This document shows, piece by piece, positions 16,458 through 25,700 of a DNA stretch of 64,000 nt (position 1 is its first letter; the number at the start of each line of letters is the position of its first letter). Both the position numbers and the translations under genes were made by a program. The notes beneath the pieces are model-generated. The model did not search any database. It was not told the origin of the DNA and saw nothing but the letters and a program-made list of their open reading frames with translations. This DNA comes from Tepidicella baoligensis (GTDB lineage: Bacteria > Pseudomonadota > Gammaproteobacteria > Burkholderiales > Burkholderiaceae_C), in assembly GCF_013432195.1 (NCBI RefSeq), contig NZ_JACCDB010000001.1, forward strand, positions 459,679-523,678, read 5' to 3'.

Positions 16458-17228
16458 TCAAGCCCCCAGCACGGGCTGGTCAGCCAAACGGGCCACCTCG
16501 GCCCGCAGGGCCTCGGCCCAGGCCCGCCGGTCCCGGCCTTGGGCGGTGTCGGGCTCCCCCCAATGCACGGTGACTTGAAGATCGCTGGCACCAGCCGTGC
16601 GCCACAGGGAGGTGACAAGTGAGGTATCGCCGGCAAAACAGGGAGCATCGTGGCGGCGGGCCTCGCCCAGCAAGGCATGTCCGGTCCCATGCAGATAGGC
16701 CAGCCCCACCGGCTGGATGGGCGTGTCCGTGACCAAGGCCGCTTGCAACAAGTTGGCATGAAACGGCAGCACGCCCTGCCCCTCGCCGGTGGTGCCTTCG
16801 GGAAACACGGCCAGCACGTCTGCGGCACGCAAGCGCTCGGCCATGTGGTGCACCACACGCAAGGCGTCGCGCCGCTTCTCGCGTTCGATGAACAGCGTGC
16901 CCGCTGCGGCCACCAGCCGACCGATGAGGGGCCAGCGCCGCACGTCGGCCTTGGAAACAAAGCGGCAGGGCCGCACCGCATTCAGGGCGATGATGTCCAG
17001 CCAGGACAGGTGGTTTGCCACCACCAGCAGCGGCCCAGCCGTTGGCGGCTCGCCCAGCACCTGCAGGTGTGCGCCCAGGATGCGCAAGACCTCGAGAGAC
17101 CAGTCGCGCACGGCCCGCTCGCGTCCGGCGGCATCCAGCTTCGGGAAACGGCTATGCAGCGTATGCAACCCACGCAGCAGGTGCAGCGATAGGCGGCACA
17201 GGCGCACCGTGGCGCGCAAGGGTTTCAT
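16458..17228 (-). CDS. plsC: 1-acyl-sn-glycerol-3-phosphate acyltransferase (PlsC-like)
   Basis: Membrane-associated acyltransferase that acylates lysophosphatidate or a related lysolipid. It has 256 residues. Motif I NHLSWLD (HX4D) lies near residue 73, motif II is in the LFIEREKRRDAL region, and motif III is FPEGTTGEG; a proline-containing IQPVGLAYL follows. The N-terminus has one hydrophobic stretch. Its ATG overlaps the stop of pyrC' by 4 bases, so it is translated from the pyrimidine operon. Some relatives act on ornithine lipids (OlsA), so the exact acceptor is open. Confidence 0.88.
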   Translation of the reverse strand: MKPLRATVRLCRLSLHLLRGLHTLHSRFPKLDAAGRERAVRDWSLEVLRILGAHLQVLGEPPTAGPLLVVANHLSWLDIIALNAVRPCRFVSKADVRRWPLIGRLVAAAGTLFIEREKRRDALRVVHHMAERLRAADVLAVFPEGTTGEGQGVLPFHANLLQAALVTDTPIQPVGLAYLHGTGHALLGEARRHDAPCFAGDTSLVTSLWRTAGASDLQVTVHWGEPDTAQGRDRRAWAEALRAEVARLADQPVLGA

Positions 17229-18550
17229 CGTCCGGCGTCGAAAGCCACCTGGCCATTGACCAGGGTGGTCCGAACCGCCACGGGCAGCTCGTGTCCTTCG
17301 AAAGGGGTGTGCGTGCCCTGACTGCGCAGCGTGCGGGCATCCACGCGCCAAGGCTGGCGTGGGTCCACCACACACAGGTCGGCGACACCGCCTTCCACCA
17401 CACGGCCCACGCTGGCCTGCAACGTGCCCAGGTTGCGGCCCATCACGCTGGCCGGCCCCCGGGTGAGCGCCGCCACGGCGCGGCTCAGCGGCACGCCGTC
17501 CTGCTCGGCCCACTTGAAGGCCAAGCCGAGCAAGAGTTCCACCGCGGTGGCGCCCGGTTCAGCCTCGGCAAAAGGCAGGGTTTTCGCGTCCGCAGCCACC
17601 GGATTGTGATCGCTCACGAGCGCGTCGATGGTGCCGTCGGCCAATGCGGCGCGCAGGGCGTCGCGGTCGCGCTGCTGGCGCACCGGTGGCTGCAGCCGCA
17701 GGCGGGTGTCGTAGTAGCCGATGTCGGTGTCGGTCAGGTGCAGGTTGTGCACGCTCACGTCGCATGTCACCGGCAGGCCTTCGGCCTTGGCCTGGCGCAC
17801 CAGGTCCACCCCGGCTGCGGTGCTGAGGCGGCACAGGTGCAGGTGCACGCCCTGACCGGGCGGCAAGCCGGGCCGATGCACCCCACGCAGCAATTCGAAC
17901 AGGGTGTGCAGGGCAATCACCTCGGCGGCGGCGGGCACGCCGCTGAGGCCCATGCGGGTGGCCAACGGGCCGCTGGCCACCACGCCTTGGCCGAGCCAGA
18001 AGTCCTGCGGGCGCAGCCACACGCTGTAGCCAAAGGTGGCGGCGTATTGCAAGGTGCGCTGCAGCACCTGGGTGTTGACGATGGGCACGTCGGCCTGGCC
18101 GAAGCCGATGCAGCCGGACTCGGTCAGCTCCACCATTTCGGTCAGCACCTCGCCCTTGAGGCCACGGGTGAGCGCCCCCAGCGGGAACACCCGGGCCTGG
18201 TGCAGCTTTTCGGCGCGGGCTTTGAGCATGTCCACCAGGCCGGGTTCGTCCAGCACCGGATCGGTGTCCGGCAGGCAGACCAGGCTGGTCACGCCACCGG
18301 CCACGGCCGCCGCCATTTCGCTTTCCAGCATGCCCGCATGCTCCTGACCGGGCTCGCGCAGGCGCATGCACAGGTCCACCAGGCCGGGCAGCACCCAGCA
18401 GCCCGACGCGTCGAGGGTGCGGTTGGGGTGGAAGTCGGCCGGCAGCTTGCCGATGCCGATGACGCGCCCGGCAGCGATGGCGATGTCGGCCACGGTGTCG
18501 GTCTGGCTCGCAGGGTCGATCAGGCGGCCACCTTGAATGAGGATTTTCAT
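17225..18550 (-). CDS. pyrX: Dihydroorotase-like non-catalytic subunit of aspartate transcarbamoylase (PyrC'/PyrX)
   Basis: 441-residue protein with the dihydroorotase fold, but its metal site is lost. Where active enzymes have HxH after PGxxD, this one has PGLVDLCMRLREPG (Cys61 and Arg63). The HxED strand reads RPQDFW, and the His of the H-x-S-T motif is replaced (LCRLST). Only the Asp of SDHNPV remains. This matches PyrC' of Pseudomonas-type ATCase, an inactive partner needed to assemble the PyrB dodecamer. It directly follows pyrB, supporting that role. An active PyrC should be encoded elsewhere. It is sometimes annotated simply as dihydroorotase. Confidence 0.87.
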   Translation of the reverse strand: MKILIQGGRLIDPASQTDTVADIAIAAGRVIGIGKLPADFHPNRTLDASGCWVLPGLVDLCMRLREPGQEHAGMLESEMAAAVAGGVTSLVCLPDTDPVLDEPGLVDMLKARAEKLHQARVFPLGALTRGLKGEVLTEMVELTESGCIGFGQADVPIVNTQVLQRTLQYAATFGYSVWLRPQDFWLGQGVVASGPLATRMGLSGVPAAAEVIALHTLFELLRGVHRPGLPPGQGVHLHLCRLSTAAGVDLVRQAKAEGLPVTCDVSVHNLHLTDTDIGYYDTRLRLQPPVRQQRDRDALRAALADGTIDALVSDHNPVAADAKTLPFAEAEPGATAVELLLGLAFKWAEQDGVPLSRAVAALTRGPASVMGRNLGTLQASVGRVVEGGVADLCVVDPRQPWRVDARTLRSQGTHTPFEGHELPVAVRTTLVNGQVAFDAGR

Positions 18551-18574
18551 GTTGTCTTCCCGGTTGCGCCGATA

Positions 18575-19531
18575 TCAGGCCACGTTACCCGCGACGATGC
18601 CCATCACCGCCATGCGCACGGCAATCCCGAAGGTCACCTGCGGCAGCACCACACTCTGCCGGCCGTCCACCACGGTGGAGTCGATTTCCACCCCGCGGTT
18701 GATGGGACCGGGGTGCATGACGATCGCGTCCGGCTTGGCCCAGCGCATGCGCTCGGGCGTGACGCCAAAGCTCTTGAAATACTCCTGGCTGGAGGGCAGC
18801 AGCGCGCCGCTCATGCGCTCGTTCTGCAGCCGCAGCGTGATCACCACATCGCAGTCCCGGATGCCCTCTTCCAGCGTGTGGCACACGCGCACCCCCATGT
18901 GCGACAGGTCGGAAGGCACCAGCGTGCGCGGGCCCACCACGCGCACGTCCGGGCAGCCCAGCGTGGTCAGGGCGTGGATGTCGGAACGCGCCACGCGCGA
19001 GTGCAGCACGTCGCCCACGATCGCCACCGACAGGTTGGTGAAATCCTTCTTGTAGTGGCGGATGGTGTACATGTCCAGCAGCCCCTGGGTGGGGTGGGCG
19101 TGGCGTCCGTCGCCAGCGTTGATCACATGCACATGCGGCGCGACGTGCTGTGCGATCAGATACGGCGCGCCGGACTCGCTGTGCCGCACCACGAAGATGT
19201 CGGCCGCCATGGCGCTGAGGTTGGCAATCGTGTCCAGCAGGCTTTCGCCCTTGGCGGTCGAGCTGCGGGCAATGTCCAGCGTGTACACGTCGGCGCTGAG
19301 TCGGGTGGCCGCGATGTCGAAGGTGGTGCGGGTGCGGGTGCTGTTTTCGAAGAACAGGTTGAACACGCTCTTGCCGCGCAACAGCGGCACCTTTTTCACC
19401 TCGCGGTCGCTGACGCTGACGAAGTTGTCGGCCGTGTCCAGAATCTGCGTGAGGATGGCCTTGGGCAGGCCTTCGGTGGAGAGCAGGTGGATCAGCTCGC
19501 CGTTCTGGTTCAGTTGGGGGTTGCGGGCCAT
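18575..19531 (-). CDS. pyrB: Aspartate carbamoyltransferase catalytic subunit
   Basis: Condenses carbamoyl phosphate with aspartate in the committed step of pyrimidine synthesis. It has 318 residues. The carbamoyl-phosphate loop [13 protein letters not shown] is at residues 60-72; [14 protein letters not shown] and the aspartate-side [11 protein letters not shown] are intact. The ATG at 19531 lies 4 bases after the pyrR stop. Downstream pyrC' presumably encodes its structural partner, as in class A ATCases. Confidence 0.96.
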   Translation of the reverse strand: MARNPQLNQNGELIHLLSTEGLPKAILTQILDTADNFVSVSDREVKKVPLLRGKSVFNLFFENSTRTRTTFDIAATRLSADVYTLDIARSSTAKGESLLDTIANLSAMAADIFVVRHSESGAPYLIAQHVAPHVHVINAGDGRHAHPTQGLLDMYTIRHYKKDFTNLSVAIVGDVLHSRVARSDIHALTTLGCPDVRVVGPRTLVPSDLSHMGVRVCHTLEEGIRDCDVVITLRLQNERMSGALLPSSQEYFKSFGVTPERMRWAKPDAIVMHPGPINRGVEIDSTVVDGRQSVVLPQVTFGIAVRMAVMGIVAGNVA

Positions 19532-19535
19532 GGTG

Positions 19536-20048
19536 TCAGGCCTCCTGGCGGGTTTCGACGACGAAGCTGAAGGTGCCTGCCTCGCTGCGGGCGAGCTCGA
19601 ACGACTGGTGGCGCGGCAATGGCAGGCGGGTGGCGGCGAAATCGGCGGCCATGGGCAGTTCGCGGCCGCCCCGGTCCACCAGCACCGCCAGGCGCACGCT
19701 GGCCGGGCGGCCATAGTCGAACAGCTCGTTGATGACCGCCCGCAGCGTGCGCCCGGTGTAGAGCACGTCGTCGATGATGAGCACATGGGCGCCATTGACC
19801 TCGAACGGCAGGCGCGTCTGCTCGGCGCTGGCGCTCAGGCCTCGCTGGGCGAAGTCGTCCCGGTGCATGGCTGAGGAGATGACCCCGATCTCGCCAGGCA
19901 GCCCCAATTCGCGCTGCAGGCGCTCGGCGAGCCAGGCACCGCCGCTGGTCACCCCCACCAGGCGTGCCGGCCTGAGCCCCAGCAAGCCCTGCACCCCGCG
20001 CTTGAGCTCCAGGTACAGCGCTTCCGCATCCAGTTGCAATTGACTCAA
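19536..20048 (-). CDS. pyrR: PyrR-like uracil phosphoribosyltransferase / pyrimidine regulator
   Basis: Type I phosphoribosyltransferase of 170 residues. The PRPP loop [16 protein letters not shown] is near residues 90-105, and the N-terminal [14 protein letters not shown] is conserved. In other bacteria PyrR binds pyr mRNA and/or forms UMP; no anti-terminator or PyrR-binding hairpin is evident in the short gaps here, so its regulatory role in this genome is uncertain. The start is a TTG (20048) with GAGGAG seven bases upstream, and it overlaps the ruvX stop as TTGA. Confidence 0.9.
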   Translation of the reverse strand: MSQLQLDAEALYLELKRGVQGLLGLRPARLVGVTSGGAWLAERLQRELGLPGEIGVISSAMHRDDFAQRGLSASAEQTRLPFEVNGAHVLIIDDVLYTGRTLRAVINELFDYGRPASVRLAVLVDRGGRELPMAADFAATRLPLPRHQSFELARSEAGTFSFVVETRQEA

Positions 20049-20458
20049 GGCAGACTCCTCAAAAACTGTTCCAGGATGATGCAGGCGGACGCCGCATCGG
20101 CGTCCTTGGCACCCAGGCTGCGCGCCTCGGTGGTGCTGTAGCGCTCATCCACTTCATACACGGTTTTGTTGAAACGCCCGCGAAGCTGGCGGGCGAATTT
20201 CAAGGCTCGGCCGGTGTTGTCGTGCGCCGCGCCATCCGGGTGGGTAGGAATACCCACCACCAGCGCGTCGGGTTGCCATGCTTGCAGAAGGGCCGCAATC
20301 CGTTCGAACCGGGCATCCCCCTCGGCCTGTATGGTGGGTTGGGGCGTGGCCGTGCGCGTCAGCCGGTTGCCAGTGGCCACCCCGGTGCGTTTGAGCCCGA
20401 AATCGAAGGCCAGAAAGGTCTGGTGCGCGGCAGGCACCTCAGGCAGAGTGGCGGTCAT
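20045..20458 (-). CDS. ruvX: Holliday junction resolvase-like RuvX (YqgF)
   Basis: RNase H-fold nuclease, 137 residues, implicated in Holliday junction resolution or 16S rRNA precursor processing. Acidic active-site motifs are FLAFDFGLKRTGVA near the N-terminus, VVGIPTHPDG in the middle (family form GxPxxxDG) and the VYEVDERYSTTEAR strand. It overlaps yqgE upstream (ATGA) and pyrR downstream (TTGA) by four bases each, so these genes are translationally coupled. Confidence 0.92.
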   Translation of the reverse strand: MTATLPEVPAAHQTFLAFDFGLKRTGVATGNRLTRTATPQPTIQAEGDARFERIAALLQAWQPDALVVGIPTHPDGAAHDNTGRALKFARQLRGRFNKTVYEVDERYSTTEARSLGAKDADAASACIILEQFLRSLP

Positions 20459-21180
20459 GCGTGCCCCGAACCCGGCGCGAGCATCCAGGGCTGCAGACCG
20501 AGCAAGGCCATGGCTTGTTCATAGCGCTGCGCCACCGGCGTGTCGAAAATGAGTTGCGGGCTGGCCTTGACCGTCAACCAGCTGTTTTCCGAGATTTCGG
20601 ATTCCAGTTGCCCCTCGCCCCAGGAGGCATAGCCCAAAGTCATCAGCACCTTGCGCGGCCCGGCCCCTGACGACAGGGCCTCCAGTACGTCGCGCGAGGT
20701 GGTCATCTCCAGCCCGTCTGCCATGCGCAGGGTGGAGGCGTAGGCCGAGGGGCGAGACGGCGGTGGGTCCTGGGCGGCTTCGCCCGCGGCGGCCTGGGGC
20801 TCGGCGGCGGGCTCGTCGTCCTCCAGGCCAGACAAGGCCTCGCGAATGGCGCGAGCGACGGCCGGCGGGGTTTCGTCGGCCCCCACGGGCTCGGCGTCGC
20901 CCATGGCCTCGTGGAGCACGAAGCCGCGCTCGGGCTGCAAAGGCCCGCCATGAAACACCGGCAAATGCGCCAGCTCAGGCCGGTTCAGCGGCAGGTCCAC
21001 CTTCTCGAACAAATCCCCCACGGTAAGGCCGCTGGGCTTGTTGATGATGAGCCCGATCGCCCCCTTGGGGCTGTGTTCGCACAGGTACACCACGCTCTTG
21101 CCGAAGAGCTCGTCATTCAACCCCGGCATGGCGATCAGAAAATGGTTCGACAGGTTGATGATGGGGGTGTCCGAGCTCAT
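20455..21180 (-). CDS. yqgE: YqgE/AlgH family protein with Ala/Pro/Glu-rich insert
   Basis: DUF179 protein of unknown biochemical function, 241 residues compared with roughly 185-190 in E. coli. The conserved NHFLIAMPGLNDELFGKSVVY and HSPKGAIGLIINKPSG open it, followed by VFHGGPLQPERGFVLH; the C-terminal half has LMTLGYASWGEGQLESEI and NSWL. Between them, residues about 94-147 form a low-complexity Ala/Pro/Glu insert that accounts for the extra length and is probably a disordered loop. It is the first gene of the yqgE-ruvX-pyrR-pyrB-pyrC'-plsC run and is divergent from phr. Confidence 0.92.
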   Translation of the reverse strand: MSSDTPIINLSNHFLIAMPGLNDELFGKSVVYLCEHSPKGAIGLIINKPSGLTVGDLFEKVDLPLNRPELAHLPVFHGGPLQPERGFVLHEAMGDAEPVGADETPPAVARAIREALSGLEDDEPAAEPQAAAGEAAQDPPPSRPSAYASTLRMADGLEMTTSRDVLEALSSGAGPRKVLMTLGYASWGEGQLESEISENSWLTVKASPQLIFDTPVAQRYEQAMALLGLQPWMLAPGSGHA

Positions 21181-21257
21181 GGGTCGATTTTAGTGGGCGC
21201 AGACCCAACCCTACGCCACCCCCACACCTCGTGCGCGGTTCCGCTAAGCTAGCAGCC

Positions 21258-22757
21258 ATGGCACCGCTACCCCCTTCATTCGATACCGGCCTGATGTGGT
21301 TCCGCCGCGACCTGCGGGCCGACGACAACGCCGCGCTGTACCATGCGCTGAGGCGCTGTAGGCAGGTGTGGTGCGTGTTCGTGTTCGACACGAACATTCT
21401 CCAGCCCTTGCTGGCTCGGGGCTTGCACGCCGACCGGCGCGTGGAGTTCATCCACGACAGCCTGATCGACCTGGACGAGCAGTTGCGCGCGCTCGGCCGC
21501 TCCAATGGCGTCGAAGGGGTGGGGCTGATCGTACGCCACGGCCCAGCCACCGAGGAGATTCCCCGCCTGGCCGCGCAACTGGGGGTGCAGGCGGTGTTTG
21601 CCAACCACGACGACGAACCCTACGCCAAAGCGCGTGATGCCCAGGTACTGGGGGCGCTGGCCCACGCCGGGGCGGTGTTGCAGACCTACAAGGACCACGT
21701 GATCTTCGAGCGGCACGAGGTGCTGACGGGCAACGCCCGGCCCTTCACCGTGTTCACACCCTACAAGAACGCCTGGCTGAAGGCACTGACGGATTTCCAC
21801 CTCAAGGCCTACCCGGTGGAGCGCCATGCCGACGCCCTGGCGCCCTGCCCCACCCACACGCCGCCCGGTGTGCCGCCGCTGGAAAGCCTGGGCTTCAGCC
21901 ACACCAACCTGCGCGAGCTGAAAATCCGCACCGGCAGCCGCGGCGCCCGCGCGCTGTTCGAGGACTTCCTCACCCGCATCGAGCACTACCACCAGGCACG
22001 CGACTTCCCAGCCGTGAAAGGCCCGAGCTACCTGAGCGTGCACCTGCGCTTCGGCACGCTGAGCATCCGCTCGGTGGCGAGCGTGGCCTATGCCCTGCAC
22101 CTGCAGGGCATGGCCGGGGCCAGCACCTGGCTGAGCGAGCTCATCTGGCGCGACTTCTACCACCAGATCCTGGCCAACTTCCCCCACGTCGGGGAAGGCA
22201 AGGCCTTCAAGCCCGAGTACGACGCCATCCACTGGGAGCGCGGCAAGCAGGCCGATGCGCTGTTCGCCGCCTGGTGCGAGGGCCGCACCGGCTACCCGCT
22301 GGTAGACGCGGCCATGCACCAGATCAACCAGACCGGCTACATGCACAACCGCCTGCGCATGGTGGTGGCGAGCTTCCTGACCAAGGACTTGGGGCTGGAC
22401 TGGCGGCGTGGCGAAGCTTACTTTGCCGACCACCTGATCGACTTCGACCTGGCCGCCAACAACGGCGGCTGGCAGTGGGCGGCGTCCAGCGGCTGTGACG
22501 CGCAGCCCTACTTCCGCATCTTCAACCCGGTGAGCCAGAGCGAGAAATTCGACCCGCACGGCAAGTTCATCCGCCGCTACCTGCCGGCGCTGGCCGGCCT
22601 GCCTACCCACGCCCTGCACGCCCCCTGGCTGGCCCAGCCCAAGGAGCAGGACGCCGCCGGACTGGTGATCGGCAAGGACTATCCGCTCCCCATCGTGGAC
22701 CATGCGCAAGCGCGGGCCCGGACCTTGGCGCGCTACGCCGTGGTGAAAAAGGTCTGA
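21258..22757 (+). CDS. phr: Deoxyribodipyrimidine photolyase (class I CPD photolyase)
   Basis: Light-driven repair of cyclobutane pyrimidine dimers. It has 499 residues. The N-terminal antenna domain starts LMWFRRDLRADDNAAL. The FAD-binding half carries SYLSVHLRFGTLS, WLSELIWRDFYH, MHNRLRMVVASFL and the W-rich NNGGWQWAASSGCDAQPYFR. The ATG at 21258 was chosen over an upstream GTG at 21231 because it sits nine residues closer to the conserved WFRRDLR. Its last 25 bases overlap the 3' end of chpA on the other strand. Confidence 0.96.
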   Translation: MAPLPPSFDTGLMWFRRDLRADDNAALYHALRRCRQVWCVFVFDTNILQPLLARGLHADRRVEFIHDSLIDLDEQLRALGRSNGVEGVGLIVRHGPATEEIPRLAAQLGVQAVFANHDDEPYAKARDAQVLGALAHAGAVLQTYKDHVIFERHEVLTGNARPFTVFTPYKNAWLKALTDFHLKAYPVERHADALAPCPTHTPPGVPPLESLGFSHTNLRELKIRTGSRGARALFEDFLTRIEHYHQARDFPAVKGPSYLSVHLRFGTLSIRSVASVAYALHLQGMAGASTWLSELIWRDFYHQILANFPHVGEGKAFKPEYDAIHWERGKQADALFAAWCEGRTGYPLVDAAMHQINQTGYMHNRLRMVVASFLTKDLGLDWRRGEAYFADHLIDFDLAANNGGWQWAASSGCDAQPYFRIFNPVSQSEKFDPHGKFIRRYLPALAGLPTHALHAPWLAQPKEQDAAGLVIGKDYPLPIVDHAQARARTLARYAVVKKV

Positions 22758-25700
22758 ACCGACGCGGGCGGCGGCGCGATGCGGGCGTAGGCCTTGACGA
22801 GTTCCAGCAGCTCGTCTTCCGCATAGGGCTTGCCCAGGTAGTGGTCCACCCCCAGGGATTGGGCGTGCTCGCGGTGCTTGTCGGCCAGACGTGAGGTGAT
22901 CATCACCACCGGCAGATCGGCCCAGCGGGGATCGCCGCGCAGGTGGCGCACGAATTCGAAGCCGTCCATGCGCGGCATCTCGATGTCGCACAGCACGACC
23001 ACCGGCAGCTCCTCGCGCAACCGCTCCAGGGCCTGCAAACCGTCGGCAGCCTGCACGACGCGATAGCCCTCGCGTTTGAGCAGGCGCTGGGTGACGCGGC
23101 GCACGGTGATGGAGTCGTCCACCACCAGCACCAGCGGGGCCTGGGTGGCCGCGCCGCTGTCGGGCCTCGACGCCGCTCGGCCTTGCGCGCCCTCGGCCCG
23201 TTGAGCCCGCACCCAGGCACGCGCCGCCTCGCCATACAGGGAGGCCAGGGCGACGGGGTTGTAGATCAAAGCCACCGCACCCGATGCCAGCACCGTGGCG
23301 CCCGCCAGACCGGGCAGACGGGCGAGCTGCGGCCCCAGCGGCTTGACCACCACCTCCTGATGCCCGAGCACCTCGTCCACATGCCAGGCCACGTGCTGGC
23401 CGGCGCTGTAAAACTCCAGCACCGGCCAGCTGCGGGCTTGGTGGGCCTGCGGATCGGTGCTTTCGGTGGACAGGGCCAGCAGGGCTCCGGCCCAGAAAAA
23501 GGGCATGCGCTCCTCGCCGTCGCGCCATTGACCACTCAGATAGGCCGCGGTGAGTTCGGAGGCGTTGGCCCGCTTCACCGCCCTCACCCACGGGGCCGGC
23601 ACACCCAGCACGAAGTCGCCGACACGCAACATCACCACCTGGGTCACGGCCGTGCTCAGCGGCACGAGCAGCCGGAACGCCGCCCCCCCGGCATCGGGCC
23701 TGAAATACTCGATGCGCCCCCCCAGCGCAAGCACCTCGTTGCGCACCACGTCCAGCCCGATGCCACGACCGGCCCGTTCGGTCACGCTCGCGGCCGTGCT
23801 GAGGCCGGAGGCGAAGATGCAGCGTGCGGCATCGGCCTCGCCGAACGGGGCATCGGCCGGATGCACGCCCTGAGCGACGGCGCGTTCGCGCACGCGCTCC
23901 ACGTCCAGCCCCGCCCCGTCGTCGCTCAGGGTGAGGGTCAGGTCGTTGCCACTGGCCTGCAGGTCGATCTCCAAGCGGCCGGTGCCCGGCTTGCCCCACC
24001 TTTCACGCTGGGCCACGGCTTCGATGCCATGAACCACGGCATTGCGCAGCAGGTGCTCCAACGCAGGCGCCAGGCGGTCCAGCACGCCCCGGTCCACCTC
24101 CACCTCGCCATGGTGTATCACCAGTTCCACGAGCTTGCCTTCGGCATCGGCGGCCTGCCGCACCACGCGGTGCAGGCGATCGGCCAGGGAATCGAACGCC
24201 ACCAGCCGGGTTCGCAAAAGGTCGCGCTGCAGTTCGCGGGTCTGGCGGGCCTGGGCAGCCAGATTGCCTTCGGCCGCCTCCACGGCCCGTTGCATGTGGT
24301 GCTGGACGGTCGCCACGTCATTCACCGATTCGGCCAACAGCCGTGTGAGCTCCTGCACACGGGTGTAGCGGTCGAATTCCAGCGGGTCGAAGCGGGCATC
24401 GGCCTCGCGGCTTTGCGCCATGCGCGACTGCATCTGGGTTTCGGTTTGCATCTCCAGGTCGCGCAACTGGCTGCGCAGCCGCTCGATGTTGCCGCTCATG
24501 TCCTTGAACGACTGGCGCAAAGCCCGCATGTCGCCCTCCAGACGGGTGCGGGTGAGCATCACATCACCCGTCTGGACCATGAGCCGGTCGAGCAGGTCGG
24601 CACGGATGCGCACGGTGGTCTGCGTGCTGGGCAGCGGCTCCAGCGGGGCCGCAATATCGGGGGCAGTCGGGCCTTCGGGCGCCTGCAGCGTGACCCCTTC
24701 GGGAACCTGCGCGCCCGGCTCACTGGTTGCCGAGGCATAGGCCTGGCACAACAGTTCGAACCGGGTCTGCATGGCGTCCATCGCCACTTGCAGAGGGCGC
24801 AGGGCCTGGGATGCGGGCACTTCCGGCAAGGCCAGCACGTCGCTTTCCAACCGGTGCGCCATCTCGCCCAGGCGCGACGCGCCGGCCAGGCGGGCGCTGC
24901 CCTTGAAGGTATGCAGATTGCGCAACACCTCGGCCCGGGCACCGGTGTTGTCGGGCCGGGCCACCCATTGACGTAAGGCCGAGCTCAGCCGAGGCAGGAG
25001 CTGTTGCGCTTCGTCCTGGAACACGGCAAACAGGTCGGCATCGAGCCGGTCGTCGGGCACGTCGGCTGCCGGGGCTTCGGGGGCTGCCGGGGCAGCCACG
25101 CCCGCATCGACAGCGGGGGCTTGCTCTTCAGGCGGGGGCAACGGCGCCGCCTGAAGAGGCTCGCCAGGAATGGCGGCCAGGACGGCCAGCGTCTGCGGCT
25201 GTGGCTCACGCAGAAAGCCAGCGGCGAACTGGTGCAGCAGGTGACGCGCTTCTTCGGCCGCGTCGGCGATCTGGCGGGCCTGAGCCGGTGACACAGCCTC
25301 GGTGGGGGAGGCCAGGGCAGCGATACGGTCCAGGGCGTGTTCCAACGCGCGCGCCAGTTGCGACAGCCCGAGATGCCCCACCGTGGCCGCGCCCCCCGCC
25401 AACGAATGGGCCAGCGCAGACAGCCCGTCGGGCAAGGGTTCCCCGGGAACCAGACACCATTCGGACAAGGCATGCCCGAGCCGACGCGACCACTCGTCGG
25501 CCTCGTTGAGGAAAACGTTGTACAGGTCCAGATCGATGCGCAAGGGACCGATCACCTTGACCGGCTCGTCGAGCACAGGAAGATCGGCCGCCGAGGGCGG
25601 CACAGGAGCCAGCGAGGCGTCCACGGTTTCGAGCAGCACCGGGATCGTGGCCCCTGCAGGCAGGGGCATGTAGCGGCCTTCGAGGCGCAGGGCGTCGGCG

